A stretch of DNA of 64,000 nt from NCBI GenBank assembly GCA_900539455.1, contig UQCD01000008.1, positions 1 to 64,000 on the forward strand, given 5' to 3'. Numbering within the stretch: position 1 is the first letter of the stretch; each line of letters starts with the position of its first letter. The translations under genes and the position numbers were made by a program. This document shows, one piece after another, positions 55,195 to 64,000 of this stretch. This DNA is from an uncultured Eubacteriales bacterium (GTDB taxonomy: Bacteria > Bacillota > Clostridia > Lachnospirales > Lachnospiraceae). The notes beneath the pieces are model-generated. The model searched no databases and was not told the origin of the DNA. It saw nothing but the letters and a program-made list of their open reading frames with translations.

Positions 55195-55291
55195 CAAAAA
55201 AATAAAAAATCTATTTTTTCGTGCTTGTTTACAAGTAAAATAATTGTAACAAAATCTTAATCATTAATGTAACAAAACAAGGAGGAAAAAT

Positions 55292-58200
55292 ATGAAAGAA
55301 GTACAAAATGATTATTATATCGGATTGGATATAGGAACAAATTCAGTAGGTTGGGCTGTTACAGATTTGCAGTATAATATTTTAAGAAAAAAGGGAAAAT
55401 CAATGTGGGGTATAAGATTATTTGAAGAAGCAAAGACAGCAGCAGAAAGAAGAGTTGCCAGAACAAATAGAAGAAGATTACAAAGACAGAAGCAGCGAAT
55501 TGAACTTTTGCAAGAGATATTTAGTGAGGAAATATCAAAGGTTGATGATAAATTTTTTATAAGATTGAAGGACAGCTCATTTGTTCCAGAAGATAAAAAA
55601 GAAAATCAGACAAATTCCATTTTTAACGACATAAAATACAAAGATAAAGATTATAATGATGAGTTTAAGACTATTTATCATTTAAGAAAAGCATTAATTA
55701 TGGGGGAAAAAGAATACGATGTCAGACTTGTATATTTAGCAATTCATCATATGATGAAAAATCGTGGACATTTTTTGTTTGACAGTAATATAGCTAATAT
55801 TACATCTTTTGACACAACTTTTAGTACGTTTAAAATTTGTATGGAGGAAGAGTTCGGTTTTAGTATGGAGGAAATAGATGAGGGTGAGTTTGAAAAAATT
55901 CTTAAAAATAAGTCACTTTCAAGGACGAAAAAGAGTGAAAATCTGCTTAAAATATGTGGAGTGGAGAAAAAAGATGAAGTATATAGGCAATTTTCAGAGA
56001 TTATTAAATTAATTATCGGATTAAATTGCAAGGTAAGTGTAATTTTTAATTCAGAAGCCTTTGAAGAAATAGAACATAATAAAATATGCTTTGGAAGTGG
56101 AAACTACGATGAAACCAGACTTGCTTTAGAGGACGAAATACAGGAAAAAGCAGGCATAATAGATATTTTACAAGCAGTTTATAATTGGACAATACTTTCT
56201 GACATACTTGAAGGTGGAGAATATAATGGGAAATCATATATAAGTATAGCAAAGGTTGGAAAATATGAAAAACATCACAACGATTTAAAAAAATTAAAAG
56301 AGCTTGTAAAGAAATATTGTACACAAGAGGATTACAATGATTTTTTTGTATCAAATGAAAAAGACAACTATTGTGCATATATTGGCAAGTATATGAAGAA
56401 TGGAAAAGTAAAAGTGGAGAATAAGAAGTGTAGTCAAGAGGATTTTTATAAAGCAGTTAAGAAATTGCTTGATAAAATGAATGTAGATAATGATGTTGAT
56501 GAAGCAGCAGTTACATCTATTAAAAATGATATAGAGAGCAAGACATTTCTACAAAAGCAGGTTTCCAAGGATAATGGAGTTATTCCATATCAGGTCAATA
56601 AAATAGAATTGGAGTGTATACTGGAAAATGCAAAAGAATATTTACCATTTTTAAATGAGGTAGATGAAAGCTGCAATTTAACTAATGCAGAAAAGATTGT
56701 AAAATTATTTGAATATAGAATACCTTATTATGTAGGACCAATTAATACAGCTAGAGGTGATAATTGCTGGATGATTAGAAATGAGGGAAAAGAAGGCGAA
56801 AGGATTACACCATGGAATTTTAATGATGTTGTGGATGTAGATTTGTCAGCAGAAAAATTTATCAAGCGTATGACAAATAAGTGTACATATCTTTCAAAGG
56901 AGGATGTTCTTCCAAAATATTCATTACTTTATACAGAATATATGGTCCTTAATGAAATTAATAATATAAAGGTAAAAGGTGTTCCTTTAGATGATATTGA
57001 TATTAAATTAAGAAAAGGTATATATAATGAATTATTTAAGAAGGAAAAAAGAGTATCTAAAAAAAGAATAGCAGAGTACATAAAGTCTATGGGATATGAT
57101 GTAGCAAAAGAAGATATATCAGGTGTAGATGTGATACTTACAACTTCACTAAGCTCATATATTGAACTGAAGAAAATATTTGGTGATAAATTAGACACAT
57201 ATAGCTTTAAGCAAGTAGCCGAAGATATTATTAAATGGATTACAATCTATGGTGATGACCAGAAAATGCTTAAAAGAGTTATAAAGAAACACTACGAAAG
57301 TGAAATTACACCAGAGCAATTAAAGCAGGTATGCAGACTTAAAATTCAAGGCTGGGGAAGACTTTCAGAGAAACTGTTAACGGGATTAGAAGGAACTAAT
57401 AAAGATACAGATGAAATAACAACTATAATAAATGAGCTTAGAAATACTAATAGAAATTTTATGCAAATAGTTGCTTCTAATGATTATACATTTGCAGAAT
57501 GTATTGATGATGAAAATATGGGTTATAAGGTAGAAGAGGTAACCTATGACAATATTGTAAAGGATGTTGTTGCATCTCCAGCAATTAAGAGAGCTGTATG
57601 GCAGACCATACAAATTGTTGAAGAAATAAAGCAGGTAATGGGAAAAGCTCCAGTGAGAATTTTTGTGGAGATGGCAAGAGGCGAAGAAGAAAAAAAGAGG
57701 ACAATCTCTAGAAAAGACAAATTGTTAGAATGTTATAAGGAAATAGATAAGGAGTGCAAAACAGATTGGGTGGACGAGCTTAATAAAATCAAAGATACAG
57801 AACTAAAAAGTATAAAGCTATTTTTGTATTTTACACAAATGGGTAAATGTATGTATACAGGTAAAAAAATAGATATTTCACAGCTTGATAATGCTACTAT
57901 ATGGGATAGAGATCATATATACCCACAGTCAAAAGTAAAGGATGATAGTTTAGATAATCTAGTGCTTGTAGCCAGAATAGAAAATGCAAAAAAGTCAGAT
58001 GGAATGTTAAGTCCAGAAATTCAGTACAAAATGTATGGTCATTGGAAATATTTGAAGGATAAAGGTTTAATATCTGAAAAGAAATTTAATAGATTGACGA
58101 GAAAAGAGCCTTTTTCTGATGATGAGCTTGCAGGATTTATTAGCAGACAGTTGGTAGAAACCAGACAGTCGACTAAAGTGGTAGCGACCTTGCTAAATAG

Positions 58201-59437
58201 GATTTATGGCGATACCAAGGTTGTGTATGTTAAGGCAGGAGTGACAGCAGACTTTAAAAATCATAAGGATAGCAAGACAGGAGAAAGAGATTATATTCAC
58301 GATGTAAAAGTAAGGTCAATAAATGATTATCATCACGCTAAGGACGCCTATTTAAATATTGTTGTAGGAAATGTATATTTTACAAAATTTACAGATAATC
58401 CATATAAATGGTTTAAAGATAGAAGTGGCAAGCGAGATGAAAATAAATATAAGTATAGCCTTAATAGAATGTTTGATTTTGACTTATTGGAGGGTGAAAA
58501 TGTTGTTTGGAAAAGAGGAAAGGATGGTACGCTAAAGACAGTAAATGAAGTATTAAGCAGAAATGATATTTTGTATACAAGATATGCTTATTGCAACAAA
58601 GGGTTATTGTTTGACCAACTGCCTGTGAAAGCTCCAAATAATGAGGAAAAGGCTGAAAAGTTAGTACCAGCAAAAAAAGGAAGAGATACTATAAAGTATG
58701 GTGGATATAATTCAATAAGTCCGTCACATTTTATGCTTGTAGAATCAAAGGACAAAAAGGGGAATTTTATAAGAACAATAGAATCGGTTCCACTATATCT
58801 AAAAGAGGTATTTGAGAAAGATAATCAAAAGCTGATTGAATATTGTATTAACAGATATGATTTAAAAGAGCCTAGGATAGTAATGCCAGTTATAAAGAAA
58901 AGTTCATTGTTAGTAATTAATGGATTTCCAATGCACTTAAATGGCAGTACAGGAAAACAGTTGATTTTGCAGGGGGCTGTACAATTATGTGTAAGTAATG
59001 AAGATGCAGCGTATATTAAAAAGCTTGAAAAGTATGCGGATGATAATGCTAAACGAAAAGATAAGAAAGAACTATTAAAAATTGATGAATATAGGGGAAT
59101 AACAAAGGAACAAAATAAAGTAATATATGAAAAGTTTTTAGAAAAGCTTAATAATGGAATATACACAAAAAGACCTGCAAATCCAAGAACTAAGTTAGAA
59201 AGTCTTGAACAAAAGTTTGAAGAATTAGAGATAGAAAAGCAAAGTATATTACTAATGGAAGTTTTGAATTTGTTTAAATGTAAACCATTAACTGCAAATA
59301 TGGAATTAATAAAGGATAGTAAATATCTAGGGAAAATTCAGCTTAGTAAAAATATAAGCTCTTGTAAATTAGCTAAGCTTATAAATCAATCACCAACAGG
59401 TCTATATGAAAATGTAATAGACCTATTAAGAGTATGA
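55292..59437 (+). CDS. cas9: CRISPR-associated endonuclease Cas9 (type II-A)
   Basis: A 1381-aa RNA-guided nuclease with all expected catalytic residues: RuvC-I YYIGLDIGTNSVGWAV (D13), bridge helix RRVARTNRRRLQRQKQRIELL, RuvC-II RIFVEMARGEEEKK (E793), HNH WDRDHIYPQSKVKDDSLDN (H875) and RuvC-III YHHAKDAYLN (H1015, D1018). The recognition lobe spans about 95-780 and the PAM-interacting C-terminal domain about 1130-1381. Length and neighbours place it in subtype II-A. AAGGAGG precedes the ATG. The last 4 bases overlap cas1. The PAM cannot be read from sequence. Confidence 0.98.
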   Translation: MKEVQNDYYIGLDIGTNSVGWAVTDLQYNILRKKGKSMWGIRLFEEAKTAAERRVARTNRRRLQRQKQRIELLQEIFSEEISKVDDKFFIRLKDSSFVPEDKKENQTNSIFNDIKYKDKDYNDEFKTIYHLRKALIMGEKEYDVRLVYLAIHHMMKNRGHFLFDSNIANITSFDTTFSTFKICMEEEFGFSMEEIDEGEFEKILKNKSLSRTKKSENLLKICGVEKKDEVYRQFSEIIKLIIGLNCKVSVIFNSEAFEEIEHNKICFGSGNYDETRLALEDEIQEKAGIIDILQAVYNWTILSDILEGGEYNGKSYISIAKVGKYEKHHNDLKKLKELVKKYCTQEDYNDFFVSNEKDNYCAYIGKYMKNGKVKVENKKCSQEDFYKAVKKLLDKMNVDNDVDEAAVTSIKNDIESKTFLQKQVSKDNGVIPYQVNKIELECILENAKEYLPFLNEVDESCNLTNAEKIVKLFEYRIPYYVGPINTARGDNCWMIRNEGKEGERITPWNFNDVVDVDLSAEKFIKRMTNKCTYLSKEDVLPKYSLLYTEYMVLNEINNIKVKGVPLDDIDIKLRKGIYNELFKKEKRVSKKRIAEYIKSMGYDVAKEDISGVDVILTTSLSSYIELKKIFGDKLDTYSFKQVAEDIIKWITIYGDDQKMLKRVIKKHYESEITPEQLKQVCRLKIQGWGRLSEKLLTGLEGTNKDTDEITTIINELRNTNRNFMQIVASNDYTFAECIDDENMGYKVEEVTYDNIVKDVVASPAIKRAVWQTIQIVEEIKQVMGKAPVRIFVEMARGEEEKKRTISRKDKLLECYKEIDKECKTDWVDELNKIKDTELKSIKLFLYFTQMGKCMYTGKKIDISQLDNATIWDRDHIYPQSKVKDDSLDNLVLVARIENAKKSDGMLSPEIQYKMYGHWKYLKDKGLISEKKFNRLTRKEPFSDDELAGFISRQLVETRQSTKVVATLLNRIYGDTKVVYVKAGVTADFKNHKDSKTGERDYIHDVKVRSINDYHHAKDAYLNIVVGNVYFTKFTDNPYKWFKDRSGKRDENKYKYSLNRMFDFDLLEGENVVWKRGKDGTLKTVNEVLSRNDILYTRYAYCNKGLLFDQLPVKAPNNEEKAEKLVPAKKGRDTIKYGGYNSISPSHFMLVESKDKKGNFIRTIESVPLYLKEVFEKDNQKLIEYCINRYDLKEPRIVMPVIKKSSLLVINGFPMHLNGSTGKQLILQGAVQLCVSNEDAAYIKKLEKYADDNAKRKDKKELLKIDEYRGITKEQNKVIYEKFLEKLNNGIYTKRPANPRTKLESLEQKFEELEIEKQSILLMEVLNLFKCKPLTANMELIKDSKYLGKIQLSKNISSCKLAKLINQSPTGLYENVIDLLRV

Positions 59438-60306
59438 GCTGGCGTATTGTAGTAATTTCTAGAAGTGCAAAGCTTGATTACAAAATGGATTATCTTATAG
59501 TGAGGCAGGAAGAAATAACGAAGATTCATCTTAGCGAAATTTATACTTTGATTATTGAATCAACGGCAGTATCTATTACTGCCTCACTACTAAGTGAATT
59601 GACAAAAAGAAAAATAAAAGTAATTTTTTGTGATGAAAAAAGAAATCCATCCTCGGAATTAATACCTTATTATGGAAGCCACGACACAAGTGCGAAGGTC
59701 AGAAAACAGGTTGCTTGGTCAAAAGAGGTTAAAACAGATGTATGGACAGAAATTGTTACGGAAAAAATAAGAAAACAACGGGATTATTTAAAAAAGCTAG
59801 GAAAAGAGGAATATAAATTACTAGATGAGTATGTAGAGCAAATAGAAACTGGTGATAGTACAAACAGGGAAGGTCATGCAGCAAAAGTTTATTTTAATGC
59901 ACTATTTGGAGTTAAATTTACAAGAACATCAGAAGATCCAATAAATGCTGCATTGAATTATGGTTATGGATTAATTTTATCTGCATTTAATCGTGAAATT
60001 GTTTCAAATGGTTATATAACCCAATTAGCATTATTTCATGATAATATGTTTAATCAGTTTAATCTAGGTTCAGATTTGATGGAACCATTTAGAATTTTAG
60101 TTGACAAGAGAGTTGTAAGATTGGAACCAGATAGGTTTGAACATGAAGAAAAAATATTTATGGTAGATTTACTTAATCAGGAGGTAATAATAGATGGCAA
60201 GAAAAATTATGTTAATAATGCGATAAAAATATATTGTAGAAGTGTATTTGATGCAATTAATGAAAAAGATGTTTCACTTATAAGGTTTTACAAGGATGAG
60301 TTATAG
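59434..60306 (+). CDS. cas1: Cas1 integrase (type II)
   Basis: A 290-aa integrase which, with Cas2, inserts new spacers. Candidate metal-binding residues occur in STNREGHAAKVYFNALFG (Glu), LALFHDNMFNQFNLGSDLMEPFR (His and Asp/Glu). The N terminus MSWRIVVISRSAKLDYKMDYLIVR is typical of type II Cas1. The start overlaps the cas9 stop (ATGA) and the 3' end overlaps cas2 by 11 bases. Confidence 0.96.
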   Translation: MSWRIVVISRSAKLDYKMDYLIVRQEEITKIHLSEIYTLIIESTAVSITASLLSELTKRKIKVIFCDEKRNPSSELIPYYGSHDTSAKVRKQVAWSKEVKTDVWTEIVTEKIRKQRDYLKKLGKEEYKLLDEYVEQIETGDSTNREGHAAKVYFNALFGVKFTRTSEDPINAALNYGYGLILSAFNREIVSNGYITQLALFHDNMFNQFNLGSDLMEPFRILVDKRVVRLEPDRFEHEEKIFMVDLLNQEVIIDGKKNYVNNAIKIYCRSVFDAINEKDVSLIRFYKDEL

Positions 60307-60616
60307 GTATATGAGAATTTTAGTTTTTTTCGATTTGCCAACTTTAACATCGGCAAATAAAAAAGATTACATACAATTTAGAAAATATTTAATAAAAAAT
60401 GGATTTATAATGATTCAGGAGTCGGTTTATACTAAACTGGCTCTGAATCAGACTATTTCTGACGCAGTGGTATATAATGTGAGAAAAAATAAACCACCTG
60501 AAGGACTTGTACAGGTGTTAACATTAACAGAGAAGCAATTTCAAAAAATGGAAACTATAACAGGCGAATTTAAGTCTAATGTAGTGGATAATGATAAAAG
60601 GTTGATAATATTATGA
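60296..60616 (+). CDS. cas2: Cas2 (type II)
   Basis: A 106-aa structural partner of Cas1. It opens MSYRYMRILVFFDLPTLTSANKKDY and has FIMIQESVYTKLALNQ, the usual type II-A pattern; from memory, S. pyogenes Cas2 also starts MSYRYMR, which supports this start over the internal ATG at 60311. It overlaps cas1 by 11 bases and csn2 by 4 (ATGA). Confidence 0.95.
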   Translation: MSYRYMRILVFFDLPTLTSANKKDYIQFRKYLIKNGFIMIQESVYTKLALNQTISDAVVYNVRKNKPPEGLVQVLTLTEKQFQKMETITGEFKSNVVDNDKRLIIL

Positions 60617-61296
60617 GAATAACACATATAGATTACAATTTTATATATGAATTAAAAGAAAATGACAGAGGTATTTTAATTGTTGAAAACGCAATGTTTT
60701 TCAGAAAAATAATAGATGAAATGAGGCGAAGCATAGTAGACAAAGAGGAGATTTTTATATTTTCAGAGAATAATAAAATAATAAAACCATGGGATATGGT
60801 AGATTTGGTAATAAATCCCATAGAACTGGAAATAAATACAAAGAAAGTCTTAACTAGGTTATATGAAAAAATAAGAGAGGAAATAAATTTATCTGAACTT
60901 TTAGTTGAAAATAATGAAATATGTCAAAATATAGAGAAATATTTTTTACATATAGTGGATAATTTAGATGTTGAACTAACCTATAAAGATAAAATAGATG
61001 TTACAGATATTTTGAAAATGTTAGATGTAAAAATTCTTGAAAAATATGAGGACCAAACAGAAAAGCTTATTGAATATATTCGTGTAAATCATGAATTAAT
61101 GAATATAAAAAGTTTTATATTTGTTGGGTTGCATACATTTTTTAATGAATATGAGATAGAAAAAATATATGAATTTGCTGAGTATAATAAAGTAAATATA
61201 TTTTTAATTGAAAATAGACAACCTGAGAAAATGTCAAATTATACTCAAGTAAAAATAATTGATAAAGATGGTTGTGAAATATCGTTTGATATGTAA
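60613..61296 (+). CDS. csn2: Csn2 adaptation protein (defines subtype II-A)
   Basis: A 227-aa protein with the Csn2 pattern: GILIVENAMFFRKIIDEM near the start, NNKIIKPWDMVDLVINPIELEIN in the middle, and LIEYIRVNHELMNIKSFIFVGLHTFFNEYEIEKIYEFAEYNKV in the C-terminal half. Csn2 forms a tetrameric ring around DNA ends during spacer acquisition. Its presence assigns the locus to type II-A. It overlaps cas2 by 4 bases and ends 84 bases before the first repeat. Confidence 0.92.
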   Translation: MRITHIDYNFIYELKENDRGILIVENAMFFRKIIDEMRRSIVDKEEIFIFSENNKIIKPWDMVDLVINPIELEINTKKVLTRLYEKIREEINLSELLVENNEICQNIEKYFLHIVDNLDVELTYKDKIDVTDILKMLDVKILEKYEDQTEKLIEYIRVNHELMNIKSFIFVGLHTFFNEYEIEKIYEFAEYNKVNIFLIENRQPEKMSNYTQVKIIDKDGCEISFDM

Positions 61297-61380
61297 TAAT
61301 ATACGAATAAGTAAGCTATATGAATTACGATGTTGTAGTGGGCATTATACTTGGTACCAAATCATAATTTTTGATTTGAG
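61297..61380 (+). promoter_or_regulatory. CRISPR leader with ATTTGAG anchor
   Basis: The 84 bases between csn2 and the first repeat end in ATTTGAG (61374-61380), the leader-anchoring sequence known to direct polarised integration in the S. thermophilus type II-A system. This fixes the leader end and the direction of growth: spacers nearest 61417 should be newest. A TATACT near 61346-61351 could be a -10, without a good -35. Confidence 0.82.
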
Positions 61381-64000
61381 GTTTGAGAGTAGTGTAATTT
61401 CATATGGTAGTAAAACTCTATCTGGTCGTACGCCCTCTATCTCTGCGTTTGAGAGTAGTGTAATTTCATATGGTAGTAAAACCATTTTCAACGCATAATC
61501 TGTAGCCGTTTCGTTTGAGAGTAGTGTAATTTCATATGGTAGTAAAACACAATGTTTACAAATTATAATTTTATCCACGTTTGAGAGTAGTGTAATTTCA
61601 TATGGTAGTAAAACACAAATATTCATCTGCAGGTATAATAAGCTGTTTGAGAGTAGTGTAATTTCATATGGTAGTAAAACCAAAAAGAAACATATGAAAA
61701 GCTTACTGAAGTTTGAGAGTAGTGTAATTTCATATGGTAGTAAAACCTGAACGCAAGGAACAAGCGAACAAAGCACGTTTGAGAGTAGTGTAATTTCATA
61801 TGGTAGTAAAACAGGATAGCTTGATGCTCTATCAAAAGACATGTTTGAGAGTAGTGTAATTTCATATGGTAGTAAAACTTTTACACCGTGCGTAGGTTTC
61901 CATTCTTGGTTTGAGAGTAGTGTAATTTCATATGGTAGTAAAACAGATGTTGAAAAGATGTTGTATCTGCTTGAGTTTGAGAGTAGTGTAATTTCATATG
62001 GTAGTAAAACATTGCGTGTTCTTTCTCGGCAATCTGCTTCGTTTGAGAGTAGTGTAATTTCATATGGTAGTAAAACATTTTCTTTAACTTTTTTAGTTAA
62101 AACATCGTTTGAGAGTAGTGTAATTTCATATGGTAGTAAAACTTTTATTTTTTCAATTATAAGGCTATGCACGTTTGAGAGTAGTGTAATTTCATATGGT
62201 AGTAAAACTTTGCGAATGTGGAGTGTACATCATCGGCGGTTTGAGAGTAGTGTAATTTCATATGGTAGTAAAACTCAAACTGCAGCTTAACGAGGATGAT
62301 TATAGTTTGAGAGTAGTGTAATTTCATATGGTAGTAAAACAACCCCAAGTGTAGGTATGAAGAAAATAACGTTTGAGAGTAGTGTAATTTCATATGGTAG
62401 TAAAACGTTGGAAAGCTGGTGTGGGTGCGAAGCAGAGTTTGAGAGTAGTGTAATTTCATATGGTAGTAAAACCGATGGAACAGACACCAACAACACACAG
62501 GTGTTTGAGAGTAGTGTAATTTCATATGGTAGTAAAACTATTTCGTGTTTCAAAGCATATTTGTACATGTTTGAGAGTAGTGTAATTTCATATGGTAGTA
62601 AAACGACGAAAACGAGATAAACAACGCAGTTGTAGGTTTGAGAGTAGTGTAATTTCATATGGTAGTAAAACATAAAACAGTTAGATATATCTTTTTATTT
62701 TGTTTGAGAGTAGTGTAATTTCATATGGTAGTAAAACAATAGACAAAAATAGGATTGCATTTTTTAAGTTTGAGAGTAGTGTAATTTCATATGGTAGTAA
62801 AACTCCTTTTGGGACTATTGCTGTTAATGTTGCGTTTGAGAGTAGTGTAATTTCATATGGTAGTAAAACATAGAAAAAATGTTAACTGATTTTAATAACG
62901 TTTGAGAGTAGTGTAATTTCATATGGTAGTAAAACTAACAATACCACCATTATACACTCACTCAAGTTTGAGAGTAGTGTAATTTCATATGGTAGTAAAA
63001 CTAACAATACCACCATTATACACTCACTCAAGTTTGAGAGTAGTGTAATTTCATATGGTAGTAAAACCTTCCACTTCTGAGGTGTAACAAGTTCATAGTT
63101 TGAGAGTAGTGTAATTTCATATGGTAGTAAAACAAAATAATTCCACGAAAGATTAACGGCATTGTTTGAGAGTAGTGTAATTTCATATGGTAGTAAAACG
63201 CAGTCAAAAAAAGTAAAAGAGTACCCGAAGTTTGAGAGTAGTGTAATTTCATATGGTAGTAAAACGGTCGAACAGCATACCATTTATTAACACCAGTTTG
63301 AGAGTAGTGTAATTTCATATGGTAGTAAAACAGTTAAAAAATCAATAAATAATGAATCGTCGTTTGAGAGTAGTGTAATTTCATATGGTAGTAAAACTGT
63401 TGGTGGAACTTTTATTCCACTTGGGCTGTTTGAGAGTAGTGTAATTTCATATGGTAGTAAAACTTGACACTACTTACACTCTGGGTATCTCAAGTTTGAG
63501 AGTAGTGTAATTTCATATGGTAGTAAAACTTTAAGCTCATCATTAGCCATCTCTTTGTAGTTTGAGAGTAGTGTAATTTCATATGGTAGTAAAACTAACT
63601 TAGCGTATGAATTTCAATTTATGCGGTTTGAGAGTAGTGTAATTTCATATGGTAGTAAAACGTTGCAGAAATAAAGCGAAGCAATAGAGCGGTTTGAGAG
63701 TAGTGTAATTTCATATGGTAGTAAAACCATTCCAATAGCCAAAGAGCTGGCGGAGAAGTTTGAGAGTAGTGTAATTTCATATGGTAGTAAAACTAAATAT
63801 CTAACCTACAATTTCATAAACAAGTTTGAGAGTAGTGTAATTTCATATGGTAGTAAAACCGGATTCTGTGGTGTTATCAAGCTGGCATAGTTTGAGAGTA
63901 GTGTAATTTCATATGGTAGTAAAACAACAACAAGCAACAATAAAACAGCGAGAATGTTTGAGAGTAGTGTAATTTCATATGGTAGTAAAACAACCCCAAG
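61381..64000 (+). CRISPR. Type II-A CRISPR array, at least 40 repeats, cut by the window end
   Basis: The array has 40 repeats of 36 bp (GTTTGAGAGTAGTGTAATTT, then CATATGGTAGTAAAAC), apparently all identical, at a 66-base period: starts run from 61381 to 62569, then 62636 to 63956. There are 39 complete spacers, 38 of 30 nt and one of 31 nt (62605-62635), plus 9 bases of a fortieth. Spacers 24 and 25 (62936-62965 and 63002-63031) are identical. The GTTT...AAAAC orientation gives a plus-strand precursor whose repeats pair with the tracrRNA. The absence of a degenerate repeat means the trailer end is outside the window. Confidence 0.99.

Noticed and set aside
61345..63318. Long open frames on both strands across the CRISPR array, giving repetitive proteins with units such as VLLPYEITLLSN or FESSVISYGSKT
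   Set aside because: The 66-base period is a multiple of three and the repeat has no stop in several frames, so the array reads open by arithmetic. There is no ribosome-binding site or family signal.

Overview
This window is A+T-rich DNA spanning the chromosomal replication origin of a Gram-positive Clostridia-type bacterium. Protein flavour and gene set (two-subunit class I fumarase beside gyrA, DUF4446 protein after parB, Flp1-type Tad pilus, flagellin, YbhJ-like hydratase) suggest the family Lachnospiraceae; this is inferred from gene content, with no database search.

Layout. (1) 1-10.5 kb, leftward: dnaA, dnaN, yaaA, recF, gyrB, gyrA, the two fumarase subunits and a tRNA-Ser(GCU) with its own consensus promoter and terminator. 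(2) 10.55-11.18 kb: oriC, with three perfect DnaA boxes; weaker boxes lie between dnaA and dnaN. (3) 11.2-18.4 kb, rightward: rpmH-rnpA-yidD-yidC-jag-mnmE-mnmG-rsmG, the classic Firmicutes origin cluster. (4) 18.5-30 kb: an alpha/beta hydrolase, a DegS/DegU-like two-component pair, a serine hydrolase bracketed by two perfect parS sites, parA, parB, a DUF4446 protein, an HD-GYP protein, murG, a HIT protein, a kinase-like ATPase and a flavodoxin/SCP2 fusion. (5) 30.1-40.1 kb, leftward: an 11-ORF Tad/Flp pilus operon, including a tadC-like gene split by a -1 frameshift at a canonical slippery heptamer. (6) 40.4-45.5 kb: a YaaL-like protein, a FliK-like giant protein, flagellin and a FliS-like chaperone. 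(7) 45.6-54.5 kb: glgB, a secreted metallo-beta-lactamase-fold protein, an aconitase-family hydratase, hflK-hflC and a D-2-hydroxyacid dehydrogenase. (8) 55.0-64.0 kb: a complete type II-A CRISPR-Cas system: divergent tracrRNA, cas9, cas1, cas2, csn2, leader, and at least 40 repeats running off the window's end.

Genes left of oriC point left and most to its right point right, as expected for bidirectional replication from about 10.9 kb. The Tad operon, murG-HIT and a few single genes run against this. DnaA, oriC, ParA/ParB and parS together form the replication-initiation and origin-segregation module. In the CRISPR locus all working parts can be read directly: a tracrRNA with a consensus promoter and an S. 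pyogenes-like bulged duplex, an intact nuclease with all expected catalytic residues, an adaptation operon coupled by overlapping stop/start codons, and a leader ending in the ATTTGAG anchor known from S. thermophilus. The observations most worth checking are the tadC frameshift, the tracrRNA architecture, the repeated spacers, and a cysteine motif shared by a pilus protein and the secreted MBL protein.
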